Shown piece by piece: positions 8,075 to 16,153 of a stretch of DNA of 22,559 nt. Below the pieces are notes generated by a model. The model made no database searches and was not told the origin of the DNA. It saw only the letters and a program-made list of their open reading frames with translations. How positions within the stretch are numbered: position 1 is the stretch's first letter; each line of letters opens with the position of its first letter. Position numbers and translations under genes: made by a program. The DNA comes from JAGTRP01 sp050259815 (GTDB taxonomy: Bacteria > Pseudomonadota > Gammaproteobacteria > Burkholderiales > Rhodocyclaceae). The DNA lies in the NCBI GenBank assembly GCA_050259815.1, contig JBLNBI010000031.1, positions 1 through 22,559 on the forward strand. Reading direction: 5' to 3'.

Positions 8075-8702
8075 ACGGGCCATGCGCGGCCTCTACGCCA
8101 TTACTCCGGATGAGCCGGATACCGGCCGCCTCCTGGCGTCGGTGGAGGCGGTTCTGGCCGGCGGCTGCCGCTGGCTGCAGTACCGGGACAAGCTCTCCGC
8201 CCCGGATATGCGCCGGGAGAGGGCGGCTGCCCTGGTCGGCCTGTGCCGGCGCCACCGCGCTTCCCTCATCGTCAATGATGATGTCGAGCTGGCCAAGGCG
8301 GTGGGCGCCGACGGCGTCCACCTGGGGCGGGAGGACGGCAGTCTGGCCGCCGCCCGGGCCGTCCTGGGCCCGCAGGCGATCATCGGCGCCTCCTGCTACG
8401 CCGACCTGGAAGCCGCCCGCCAGGCCGCGGCGGAGGGAGCCGATTACGTCGCCTTCGGAGCGGTGTATCCTTCTCCCACCAAGCCGGCGGCATCCCGGGC
8501 GCCGATCGAACTTTTTGCCCGTTGTCGTACCGAAATCGATGTGCCGGTCTGCGCCATCGGCGGCATTACCCTGGCCAATGCGGCACCGCTGGTCGCTGCC
8601 GGGGCTGCCTTATTAGCCGTTATTTCCGACCTTTTTTCCGCTTCGGATATTGCTGCCCGCTCGGCAGCCTATCAACACCTCTTCGAGGATAACCATCCAT
8701 GA
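8067..8702 (+). CDS. thiE: Thiamine phosphate synthase ThiE
   Basis: TIM-barrel enzyme that joins HMP-PP to thiazole phosphate to make thiamine monophosphate. Visible motifs are RGLYAITPD, LQYRDK (pyrophosphate/Mg site), LIVNDD, VHLGREDG, IGASCY, GAVYPSPTK and AIGGIT. The chosen ATG overlaps the thiD stop in ATGGCTGA and has GAGAG eight bases upstream; it gives 211 aa, the length of the E. coli enzyme. An in-frame ATG at 8031 would add 12 residues with a purine run abutting it, which is a poorer start. It ends in a 4-nt ATGA overlap with hemL. In many bacteria thiD and thiE neighbour each other, as here. Confidence 0.94.
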   Translation: MAERAMRGLYAITPDEPDTGRLLASVEAVLAGGCRWLQYRDKLSAPDMRRERAAALVGLCRRHRASLIVNDDVELAKAVGADGVHLGREDGSLAAARAVLGPQAIIGASCYADLEAARQAAAEGADYVAFGAVYPSPTKPAASRAPIELFARCRTEIDVPVCAIGGITLANAAPLVAAGAALLAVISDLFSASDIAARSAAYQHLFEDNHP

Positions 8703-9982
8703 CCTCACGTAACCAAGAACTATTCGAACGTGCCCAGCGCCACATCCCCGGCGGCGTCAATTCCCCGGTGCGCGCCTTCCGCTCCGTGGGCGGGACCCCC
8801 CGCTTCTTCAGGAAGGGGGAAGGTGCCCGGGTTCAGGACGTGGACGGCAAGTGGTACGTGGATTACGTCGGTTCCTGGGGGCCCATGATCGTCGGCCATA
8901 GCCACCAGAAGGTGGTGCGGGCGGTGCAGCTGGCGGCGGCCGATGGCCTCTCCTTCGGCGCCCCCACCGAGCGGGAAGTGGAAATGGCCGATCTGCTCTG
9001 CCATCTGGTCCCCTCCATGGACATGGTCCGGCTGGTGTCCTCCGGCACCGAGGCCACCATGAGCGCCATCCGCCTGGCCCGGGGCTATACCGGCCGGGAC
9101 GTGCTCATCAAGTTCGAGGGCTGCTACCACGGCCACTCCGACAGCCTGCTGGTGAAGGCCGGCTCCGGGGCGCTTACCTTCGGCAACCCGTCTTCCGGCG
9201 GCGTGCCGGCGGACCTGGCCCAGCACACCATGGTGCTGCCCTACAACGATCCCCAGAAGCTGGTGGATGCCTTCGCCCAGTTCGGCGAGCGTATCGCCGC
9301 GGTCATCGTGGAGCCGGTGGTGGGCAACATGAACCTCATCATGCCCCGCCAGGAATTCCTCGAAACCATGCGGGAACTGACCGCCAAGCATGGTTCCGTG
9401 CTGATTTTCGACGAGGTCATGACCGGCTTCCGGGTGGGCCTGAAGAGCGCCCAGGGCTATTTTGGCATTACCCCGGATCTGTCCACCTTCGGCAAGGTCA
9501 TCGGCGGCGGCATGCCGGTGGGCGCCTTCGGCGGCCGCCGGGACATCATGCAGAAGATCGCCCCCGTCGGCCCGGTGTACCAGGCCGGCACCCTGTCCGG
9601 CAATCCGGTTGCGGTGGCCGCCGGCCTCGCCACCCTGAAACTCGTCCAGGCCCCCGGCTTCTACGAGAGCCTCACCGCCCGGACCAAGCAGCTGTGCGAC
9701 GGCCTGGTGGCGGCTGCCAAGCGCCACGGCGTGGCCTTTTCGGCCCAAAACGTGGGCGGCATGTTCGGCCTTTACTTTGCCGAATCCTGCCCGGGGACCT
9801 ACGACGAGGTGCTGGCCTGCGACAAGGAGGCCTTCAACCAGTTTTTCCACACCATGCTGGAAGCCGGCCACTACTTCGCCCCGTCCGCCTTCGAGGCAGG
9901 CTTCGTCTCCGCCGCCCATACCGAGGCCGACATCGCCGCCACGGTGGCGGTGGCCGACGCCTGGTTTGCCGGCCGGAAGTGA
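8699..9982 (+). CDS. hemL: Glutamate-1-semialdehyde 2,1-aminomutase HemL
   Basis: PLP enzyme, 427 aa, that converts glutamate-1-semialdehyde to 5-aminolevulinate in the C5 route to haem and other tetrapyrroles. Key motifs are the N-terminal IPGGVNSPVRAF, VSSGTEATMSAIRLAR (115-128), the YHGHSDSLLVKAGSGA loop, DEVMTGFRVG and the PLP lysine Lys266 in STFGKVIGGGMPVGAFGG. Length and motifs are full. It starts in a 4-nt overlap with thiE and ends in a 4-nt GTGA overlap with gdx, so its expression is linked to thiamine genes. PLP dependence has no direct link to thiamine; the grouping is recurrent gene order rather than a shared pathway. Confidence 0.97.
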   Translation: MTSRNQELFERAQRHIPGGVNSPVRAFRSVGGTPRFFRKGEGARVQDVDGKWYVDYVGSWGPMIVGHSHQKVVRAVQLAAADGLSFGAPTEREVEMADLLCHLVPSMDMVRLVSSGTEATMSAIRLARGYTGRDVLIKFEGCYHGHSDSLLVKAGSGALTFGNPSSGGVPADLAQHTMVLPYNDPQKLVDAFAQFGERIAAVIVEPVVGNMNLIMPRQEFLETMRELTAKHGSVLIFDEVMTGFRVGLKSAQGYFGITPDLSTFGKVIGGGMPVGAFGGRRDIMQKIAPVGPVYQAGTLSGNPVAVAAGLATLKLVQAPGFYESLTARTKQLCDGLVAAAKRHGVAFSAQNVGGMFGLYFAESCPGTYDEVLACDKEAFNQFFHTMLEAGHYFAPSAFEAGFVSAAHTEADIAATVAVADAWFAGRK

Positions 9983-10320
9983 GTTCCGGCCTCGCCTGGG
10001 GCGTTCTGCTGATCGCCGGCCTGTGCGAAGTGGCATGGGCGGTGGGGCTCAAATACACGGCGGGATTCACCCGCCTGTGGCCCAGCGTCGGGACGGTGAT
10101 CGCCATGGTGGCAAGCGTCGTGCTGCTGGGCTGGTCCCTGAAGACCCTTCCCCTGGGAACAGCCTATGCGGTGTGGACCGGCATCGGGGCGGTGGGAACG
10201 GCGCTGCTGGGCATGGCCCTGTTCGATGAATCCCGGGAAGTGGCGCGGCTCGTCAGCATCGGCCTGATCGTGGCCGGCATCGTGGGATTGAAACTGGTGA
10301 CCCCGGACGGGGGCTCCTAG
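9979..10320 (+). CDS. gdx: Guanidinium exporter Gdx (SugE type, SMR family), GTG start
   Basis: Small multidrug resistance-fold membrane protein, 113 aa with four hydrophobic helices, acting as a dimer that exchanges guanidinium for protons. It closely follows the E. coli Gdx pattern: AGLCEVAWAVGLKYTAGFTRLWPS, then LKTLPLGTAYAVWTGIGAVG and IVGLKLVTP. The central Glu17 and the residues known to line the site in Gdx proteins are present (Trp20, Ser46, Tyr63, Trp66), favouring the guanidinium-selective subtype over the Qac drug subtype. The GTG start overlaps the hemL stop by four bases. There is no room for a guanidine riboswitch. Its stop abuts the mgtE stop with no gap. Confidence 0.9.
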   Translation: MSSGLAWGVLLIAGLCEVAWAVGLKYTAGFTRLWPSVGTVIAMVASVVLLGWSLKTLPLGTAYAVWTGIGAVGTALLGMALFDESREVARLVSIGLIVAGIVGLKLVTPDGGS

Positions 10321-11766
10321 TTACATCAGGAATAGGGTCGCCAGGCCCAGGAAGATGAAGAAGCCGCCCGAGTCGGTGAGGGCGGTGATCATCACCGAAG
10401 AGCCGACCGCCGGGTCGGCGCCGAGGCGCTGCCGCATGAGGGGAATACCCACCCCGGCGGAGGCGGCCAGCAGCAGGTTGAGGGTCATGGCGGCGGTCAT
10501 CACCAGGCCCAGTTTGGCGCTGCCATAGAGCCACCAGGAAATTACCCCCAGCAATCCGCCCCAGATGACGCCGTTGATGGAGGCTACCCCCAGTTCCTTG
10601 CGCAGCAGGCGCCGGGTGGCGTCGGGCTGGACCTGGCCCATGGCGATGGCCCGGACGATCATGGTGATGGTCTGGTTGCCCGAGTTGCCGCCGATGCCGG
10701 CGACGATGGGCATGAGGGCGGCCAGGGCCACCAGCTTCTCGATGGAACCCTCGAAGGCGCCGATCACCCGGGAAGCCACGAAGGCGGTCACCAGGTTTAC
10801 GGCCAGCCAGGACCAGCGGTTCTTCACCGAGTCCCAGACCGAAGCGAAGATGTCTTCCTCTTCCCGCAGACCGGCGTTGGCCAGTTGTTCGCTCTCGGCT
10901 TCTTCCCGGATGAAGTCCACCACCGCATTGACGGTTACCCGGCCCACCAGCCGACCCTCCGGATCGACCACCGGGGCCGACACCAGATCGTAGCGCTCGA
11001 AGGCCTTGGCGGCATCCTCGGCGAAATCGTCGGGCTGCAGCTCGACGAAGTCGGTCTGCATCACCGTCCCCACTTCCACGTCGGGGTCGTTGATGAGGAG
11101 GACATTCAGGGGCAGGACGCCCTTGAGGAGCTCATTGCGGTCCACCACGAAGAGCTGGTCGGTGTGGTCGGGCAGTTCATCGAAGCGGCGCAGGTAGCGG
11201 AGCACCACCTCCAGGGTCACGTCCTCCCGGACGGTGACCATTTCGAAATCCATGATGGAGCCGACCGAGTCCTCGGGATAGGACATGGCGGCCCGCAGCT
11301 GCTCCCGCTCCTCGACGGACAGGGACTGGAAGACGTCCTGGATGACGTCCCGGGGCAGGTCGGGGGCGAGGTCGGCGAGCTCGTCGGCGTCCAGGGTCTC
11401 GGCGGCGGCAACCAGCTCGTCCCGGGCCATGGACTCGATGAGGGTTTCCCGGACGGCATCCGAGACCTCCAGCAGGATTTCGCCGTCCCGCTCCGCCTTG
11501 ACCAGGTCCCACACCACCAGACGCTCGTCCAGGGGCAGGGCTTCGAGGATATAGGCGATGTCCGCCGGGTGCATGGACTCCAGCTTCTTCTGGAGTTCGG
11601 CCAGGTGCTGGCGATGCACGAGTTCTTCCACCAGGTCGTGGTGGTGGGGCATTTCCTGACGGTGCACCAGGTCTTCTTCCAGCTTGTGCCGGGCGAGCAG
11701 CGTCTGCACCTCGGAGAGGCGCTTCTGCAGGTCTTCGCTGTCGGAAATCTGGCTGTCTTCGCTCAT
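10321..11766 (-). CDS. mgtE: Magnesium transporter MgtE
   Basis: Inner-membrane Mg2+ channel, 481 aa, gated by cytoplasmic Mg2+. In order: a charged N-terminal extension with a His-rich stretch near 36-54, an N domain (about 60-165), two CBS domains (about 166-290), a plug helix, and five TM helices from about 320. The pore signature PIVAGIGGNSGNQT is at 353-366 and the ion-site aspartate is Asp465 in TALTDSGGFF. An alternative ATG at 11793 would add nine residues, but it lies inside the likely -10, so 11766 is preferred; neither has a good SD. It is separated from mtgA by 80 nt and converges on gdx. Confidence 0.94.
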   Translation of the reverse strand: MSEDSQISDSEDLQKRLSEVQTLLARHKLEEDLVHRQEMPHHHDLVEELVHRQHLAELQKKLESMHPADIAYILEALPLDERLVVWDLVKAERDGEILLEVSDAVRETLIESMARDELVAAAETLDADELADLAPDLPRDVIQDVFQSLSVEEREQLRAAMSYPEDSVGSIMDFEMVTVREDVTLEVVLRYLRRFDELPDHTDQLFVVDRNELLKGVLPLNVLLINDPDVEVGTVMQTDFVELQPDDFAEDAAKAFERYDLVSAPVVDPEGRLVGRVTVNAVVDFIREEAESEQLANAGLREEEDIFASVWDSVKNRWSWLAVNLVTAFVASRVIGAFEGSIEKLVALAALMPIVAGIGGNSGNQTITMIVRAIAMGQVQPDATRRLLRKELGVASINGVIWGGLLGVISWWLYGSAKLGLVMTAAMTLNLLLAASAGVGIPLMRQRLGADPAVGSSVMITALTDSGGFFIFLGLATLFLM

Positions 11767-11791
11767 GGTGCGCCACGTCGGAGGGGGTGCC

Positions 11792-11800
11792 ATTCTAGCA
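11792..11800 (-). promoter_or_regulatory. mgtE: Extended -10 promoter element of mgtE
   Basis: The minus strand reads TGCTAGAAT, an extended -10 (TGn plus TAGAAT, 5 of 6). Transcription would begin near 11785, giving a leader of about 19 nt to the ATG at 11766. No good -35 is visible, as is common for extended -10 promoters. A leader this short leaves no room for an Mg2+ riboswitch. Confidence 0.45.
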
Positions 11801-11846
11801 CTTGAGCCCGGCTGAGACGGCTACAAAAAGGCGACAAAAGGGCTCG

Positions 11847-12542
11847 TCAGGGGACTTCCGCGGCGGGCATGCGGGCCAGGATGATGGGCACTTTCTTGGC
11901 CAGCCCAGGGGCGTTGCGGTGGGTGTCGTAGTAGCGTGGTGCCGGCACCATGCCGGCCAGCCGGGCCGCCTGTTCCGGGCCGAGCTGGGCGGCGCCGATG
12001 CCGTAGTAGTGGCGGGCTGCCGCTTCGGCGCCGAAAACGCCGTTGCCCCATTCGATGACGTTGAGGTACACCTCCAGGATGCGCTGCTTGTCCCAGAGGG
12101 CCTCGATCATGAGGGTGATGATGGCCTCCTCCCCCTTGCGGAACAGGGAGCGCTTGGGGGAGAGGAAGAGGTTCTTGGCGAGCTGCTGGGAAATGGTCGA
12201 ACCGCCGGCCACGAAGCGGCCTTTCTTCTGGTTCTTCTCCATGGCCTTCTGGATGCCGTCCCAGTCGAAGCCCTCGTGGTCGGTGAACTTGGCGTCCTCG
12301 GCGGCGATGATGGCCCGCTTCAGGTGGACGGAGATGCGCTCGTAGGGCACCCACTGCTTCTGCATCTGGGCGTCCGGCTTCTTCTCCCGCAATTCCGCCA
12401 TGCGGATTTCCATGAAATGGGTGCTGCCCGGGTCCATCCATTTCCACAGGAGCACCCAGCCCAGGAGCCAGAGCTGCCAGATCAGGAAGAGGCCGAGGAT
12501 GGCAAGGAGGCCGAGCTTCAGCCAGCGCCCGACCCGCTTCAT
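11847..12542 (-). CDS. mtgA: Monofunctional peptidoglycan glycosyltransferase MtgA
   Basis: GT51 enzyme, 231 aa, that polymerises glycan strands from lipid II at the outer face of the inner membrane. One N-terminal TM anchor (about residues 8-33) is followed by the GT51 domain. Catalytic Glu82 is in AIIAAEDAKFTDHEGFDW, the second motif is GGSTISQQLAKNLFLS (113-128), then KGEEAIITLMIEALWDKQRILEVYLN and the EWGNGVFGAEAAARHYYG motif (164-181). No transpeptidase domain follows, so it is the monofunctional form. The ATG overlaps the aroE stop by four bases, indicating coupled translation. uppP, which recycles the lipid carrier for the same pathway, is upstream on the same strand. Confidence 0.96.
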   Translation of the reverse strand: MKRVGRWLKLGLLAILGLFLIWQLWLLGWVLLWKWMDPGSTHFMEIRMAELREKKPDAQMQKQWVPYERISVHLKRAIIAAEDAKFTDHEGFDWDGIQKAMEKNQKKGRFVAGGSTISQQLAKNLFLSPKRSLFRKGEEAIITLMIEALWDKQRILEVYLNVIEWGNGVFGAEAAARHYYGIGAAQLGPEQAARLAGMVPAPRYYDTHRNAPGLAKKVPIILARMPAAEVP

Positions 12543-13366
12543 CGGTCGGTGAGCTGGGCGCGCAGGGCGGCGAGGACCAACCCGGTGTCGGGGCGGACGC
12601 CCCGCCAGAGCAGGAAAGCTTCCGCCGCCTGTTCCACCAGCATGCCGAGGCCGTCGGCCAGGCGGCCGGCGCCCTGCTGGCGGGCCAGCGCCAGGAAGGG
12701 GGTGTCGCCCTTGCCGTACATCATGTCGTAGGCCAGGCTGCCCGGGGCGAACAGGCCGGGGGGCAGGGGCAGGGCATCCCCCGCCAGGCTGGCCGAAGTG
12801 GCGTTGATGACCGCGTCGAAGGACTGTCCGGCCAGGTCGGCGAAACTGCCACCGTGAAGGTCGCCCAGATCGGAAAATTCTTCCGCCAGGGCGACGGCTT
12901 TGCCGGCGCTGCGGTTGGCGATGGCGAGGCTGGCGGGCTTGCAGGCGAGCAGGGGGGCGATGGCGCCCCGGGCCGCGCCGCCGGCACCGAGCAGCAGGAC
13001 GCGCTTGCCGTTGAGAGAAAAGCCCAGGTTGGCCTCGATGTCCCGGGTCAGCCCGGCGCCGTCGGTGTTGTCTCCCAGGATGCCTTCCGTGCCAAAGGCC
13101 AGGGTATTCACGGCGCCGGCCCGCTCGGCCCGGGGAGTGCGGCGGGTGGAAAGGCGGAAGGCCTCTTCCTTGAAGGGGACCGTGACGTTGGCGCCCTTGC
13201 CGCCGGCGGCCACGAAATCGGCGACGGCCCCCGCGAAGCCGTCCAGGGGAGCGAGGAGGGCTTCGTAGGTCAGGTCCTGGCCGGTCTGGGCGGCGAACTG
13301 GGCGTGGATGGCCGGGGATTTGGAGTGGCCGATGGGATTCCCGAAAACGCAGTAACGGTCAGGCAT
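12539..13366 (-). CDS. aroE: Shikimate dehydrogenase AroE
   Basis: NADPH-dependent reduction of 3-dehydroshikimate to shikimate, fourth step of the chorismate pathway; 275 aa, normal length. Shikimate-binding Ser15 and Ser17 are in GNPIGHSKSP, catalytic Lys66 in VTVPFK and Asp102 in GDNTDGAG. The Rossmann loop GAGGAARG is at 127-134 and the NADP-phosphate-binding NRS at 151-153. The C-terminus has DGLGMLVEQAAEAF with Gln246. It starts 4 nt after the tonB-like gene and overlaps mtgA by four bases, so it is in the middle of an rnb-tonB-aroE-mtgA transcription unit. Confidence 0.97.
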   Translation of the reverse strand: MPDRYCVFGNPIGHSKSPAIHAQFAAQTGQDLTYEALLAPLDGFAGAVADFVAAGGKGANVTVPFKEEAFRLSTRRTPRAERAGAVNTLAFGTEGILGDNTDGAGLTRDIEANLGFSLNGKRVLLLGAGGAARGAIAPLLACKPASLAIANRSAGKAVALAEEFSDLGDLHGGSFADLAGQSFDAVINATSASLAGDALPLPPGLFAPGSLAYDMMYGKGDTPFLALARQQGAGRLADGLGMLVEQAAEAFLLWRGVRPDTGLVLAALRAQLTDR

Positions 13367-13370
13367 GGGC

Positions 13371-14246
13371 TCAGCGGATGTCGGGGGTGTCCGAGGAAGT
13401 GAAGGAAATGGTGCGGGCGAAGGTCAGCAGGTCCGCTCCTTTGGCCGCCTGGACCGAAAAGGCGCCGTAGGGGGCGCCCAGCTTGACGATGCGCAGGGCG
13501 GCATCGTCCAGGATCTGCTTGCCGGAAGAACGGGCGACTTCCACCCGGTGGAGCGACCCATCCGGCTTCAGCTCCACCCAGACCACCACGGCGCCGTAGG
13601 CCTTGCCCCGGGCCGCTTTGGGGAAGTTGAGATTGCCGATGCGCTCCACCTTCAGGCGCCAGTCCTCCAGGTACTGGGCGAAGAGGTAGGCTTCGGTGCG
13701 GGCGCCGATGTCCTTCTTGCGGGGGCGCTGGTTGTATTCGTCGATGGACTTGCTGATTTCGCTCTGGAGCCGCGCCTGGGCCCGGGCGGCTTCGGCCAGG
13801 TCGAGGCCGCTGAGGACGGAGGGCTGGGGCTGGTCCTGGCCGTCCCGGGTGACCGGGGCGCTGCGCAGGTTCTTGGCCTGGGCCAGCATCTGCTGCTGGC
13901 GGGACTCCAGTTCCTGGACCCGGCGCTGCATCTGTTCCAGGTCGCTGCCTTCCACCTTCTGCTGGGTGGCCGGCAGGGGAGTGGTGGCCCGGCGGTTCTC
14001 GTCGGTGTTGCCGCCGCCGTCCAGGTTGGCCTGGGCCAGGGCCTGGGGCGAAACCGGCCGGTTGGCCGACTTGGCATTGACCAGGATGATATCCATGGCC
14101 TTTTCCCGGATTTGCCGGGAAGCGTCGGGGAAGTTGAAGTGGAGCGCCAGCAGCAGGCCGTGTACGGCCAGGGAAATGCCGATGGCCGCCCACAGGCGCC
14201 GGTTGTCCGGCATGTCGGGGATGGCCAGCAGCGCTGCAGCGCTCAC
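13371..14246 (-). CDS. TonB-like energy transducer protein, GTG start
   Basis: Inner-membrane protein, 291 aa. One N-terminal TM (about 18-38) contains Ser25-x3-His29, the SxxxH pattern by which TonB contacts ExbB/ExbD. A periplasmic stretch follows with probable coiled coil (about 100-125 and 150-172), then a TonB C-terminal domain (about 186-283, with VWVELKPDGSLHRVEVARSSG). The usual long Pro-Lys spacer is absent. The GTG overlaps the exonuclease stop as GTGA and has GAGGAAG nearby; the internal ATG at 14213 has no SD. No exbB, exbD or TonB-dependent receptor is in the window. A TonB-type protein beside aroE is a recurrent betaproteobacterial order; its receptor is unknown. Confidence 0.82.
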   Translation of the reverse strand: MSAAALLAIPDMPDNRRLWAAIGISLAVHGLLLALHFNFPDASRQIREKAMDIILVNAKSANRPVSPQALAQANLDGGGNTDENRRATTPLPATQQKVEGSDLEQMQRRVQELESRQQQMLAQAKNLRSAPVTRDGQDQPQPSVLSGLDLAEAARAQARLQSEISKSIDEYNQRPRKKDIGARTEAYLFAQYLEDWRLKVERIGNLNFPKAARGKAYGAVVVWVELKPDGSLHRVEVARSSGKQILDDAALRIVKLGAPYGAFSVQAAKGADLLTFARTISFTSSDTPDIR

Positions 14247-16147
14247 TGCTCTTCCTCTTCCGTCGCCTCGGCCACGTCGGTGGCGGCCAGGGTCTCCTGG
14301 TAGCGGCAGCCGAGTTCGAGGGTAAGGAGGTCCATGCCCTCGATGGCGAGGCGCACCCGCTGCCCGGTGATCGCATCAGAGGGCAGGGACGGGACGCGCA
14401 CCAGGAGGGGCAGGTGGTCCAGCTTGACGGTCTGCTCCCGGCGGACGGTGGCGTCGATTTCGCCGATTCCGTTCTGCTGCAGCCAGCGCAAGCACCAGTA
14501 GCGTTCCATCTGGCGCTGGAAATCGGCGTAGGAGGCGTAGGTCACCTCGAAATCCCGCATGGCGGCGAAGAGCTCGGCGGACTTCTGGGCGAAGGGCGGG
14601 GTCTCGCCGGACAGGCAGGCGATGAGCTGCCACTGGTTCACCAGGTCGCAGTAACGACGGAGCGGCGAGGTCATCCAGGCGTACTGGGGCACGCCGAGGC
14701 CTTCATGGGGCAGGGGCGAGGTGGTCATGCGCACCTTGCCCTGGGTCTGAGCCCGGTACAGGCAGGCGATCTTCTTCTCGGCCAGCAGGCCGCCCCAGGT
14801 GGAGTTGGCAACGATCATCAGCTCGGCCACCAGCTTGTCCAGGGGACTGCCACGCTTCCGTTCGCTGATATCGACCCGGCAGGCATCGGGCTCGGCCAGG
14901 TCGCCCTCGATGGCGAAGTTGTAGTCGTTGATGCCCTGGGTGGCGGAGGGCTTGCCCCGGCGGCCTTCGCAGGCATTGGCGAAACGCCACAGGTGCAGGA
15001 GCTCGTCCCGGAAGGGGAACTGCTCGGAAAGGCCGGCGGCCACCGTCTCGGCGTTGAACACCGGCTCGATCTCGTGGTGGCGCAGGTTGGCGGCGATGTG
15101 GACCATCTCCAGCCGGGATTCGTGGTCCACCACCTCTAGGGATTCGTTCACCGTCAGGTAGAGGGACACGGCCGGGCAATCCACGCCGCCCGCCAGGGTG
15201 TAGTTGGACACCACGGCATCCGGCAGCATGGTGATCTTGTTGCCGGGCATGTAGACGGTGGAAAGGCGCGCGCGCGCCACGCCGTCCAGGGGCGAGCCGT
15301 GGGTGATGGCCAGGCCCGGGGCGGCGATGTGGATGCCGATGCGGCTGCCGATGCCGGGCAGCAGGGTCACTGACAGGGCGTCGTCGATTTCGGTGGTGGC
15401 GGCGTCGTCGATGGAAAAGGCGCGCACGTCGGACCGGGGCAGGCCGGCCGGGGGCAGGGGCGCCTCAAGAGCCGGGAAGCCGGTGCCCTTGGGGAACTGC
15501 TCGTGGAGGAAGCGGCGGTAATGGTAGTGGTAGGCCGACTTGATGGCGCCGCACTTGAACAGGAGCTGGGCGGCGGTCAGGCCGGTGGCTTCGCAGGCGG
15601 CCTCGAAGGCCTTGGTTTCGGGCTTGTTGCGGTCCGGGGCGTAGAGCAGGGAGTCGGTGAGGGTGGCGATTTCCGGCGGCAGCCGGAAGGCCTTCAGCTC
15701 TTCGACCCAATGCTCGATAGCGAGCGCTTGCTGACGCTTTTTTTCAAGACTGGCCAGAGCAGCCTTGAGAATGTCGGGAGGGGCTTTGCGGAAATGGCCT
15801 TTGCCTTTGCGATGGAAGTAGACGGGCGCTGAATGCAGGGCAAGCAGCACCGCCGACGCTTCGACCGGGGTTGGGGCGTGGCCGAAATAGTCGCGGGCAA
15901 AATCCACAAATGAAAATTCGCCATCGTTGGCGCACTCCCATAGAAAGTCCGGTTCGATACCTTCGGCCATGGGGCCGGCAAGGTCCAGCAACTGGGTGGG
16001 AGACGGTTCCGGATAGCGCAGCAGCACAGTCGCCGCCTTGATCTTGCTGCGCTTGCCGGAGGCCATTTCCACCTGTAGGGAGGCTTCGTTGTCGGCCAGG
16101 ATGGTGCCGGTCTTGAAGCCGCCGTCTTCTTCGAATAATACGTGCAT
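14243..16147 (-). CDS. RNase II-family 3'-5' exoribonuclease (RNB domain) with non-standard N-terminus
   Basis: Hydrolytic 3'-5' exoribonuclease, 634 aa. The RNB domain covers about 238-560. The acidic Mg site reads SIDDAATTEIDDA with Asp247, Glu253, Asp255 and Asp256; Arg497/Arg498 lie in MTSPLRRYCDLVNQ. The first 225 residues do not look like paired cold-shock domains: a small beta-rich start (MHVLFEEDGGFKTGTIL) and a helical part (about 75-215) resemble the winged-helix type known from Deinococcus and chloroplast/cyanobacterial members. A small S1-like tail follows. The ATG at 16147 is chosen because a -10 lies only six bases upstream; the frame is open further but there it crosses the esterase gene. 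It overlaps tonB-like by 4 nt. Confidence 0.9.
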   Translation of the reverse strand: MHVLFEEDGGFKTGTILADNEASLQVEMASGKRSKIKAATVLLRYPEPSPTQLLDLAGPMAEGIEPDFLWECANDGEFSFVDFARDYFGHAPTPVEASAVLLALHSAPVYFHRKGKGHFRKAPPDILKAALASLEKKRQQALAIEHWVEELKAFRLPPEIATLTDSLLYAPDRNKPETKAFEAACEATGLTAAQLLFKCGAIKSAYHYHYRRFLHEQFPKGTGFPALEAPLPPAGLPRSDVRAFSIDDAATTEIDDALSVTLLPGIGSRIGIHIAAPGLAITHGSPLDGVARARLSTVYMPGNKITMLPDAVVSNYTLAGGVDCPAVSLYLTVNESLEVVDHESRLEMVHIAANLRHHEIEPVFNAETVAAGLSEQFPFRDELLHLWRFANACEGRRGKPSATQGINDYNFAIEGDLAEPDACRVDISERKRGSPLDKLVAELMIVANSTWGGLLAEKKIACLYRAQTQGKVRMTTSPLPHEGLGVPQYAWMTSPLRRYCDLVNQWQLIACLSGETPPFAQKSAELFAAMRDFEVTYASYADFQRQMERYWCLRWLQQNGIGEIDATVRREQTVKLDHLPLLVRVPSLPSDAITGQRVRLAIEGMDLLTLELGCRYQETLAATDVAEATEEEEQ

Positions 16148-16153
16148 CGGCGG

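Noticed and set aside
11767..11793. mgtE start at 11793
   Set aside because: This ATG overlaps the TAGAAT of the likely promoter, so it would not be transcribed from it. If the true promoter lies further up, it could be revived.
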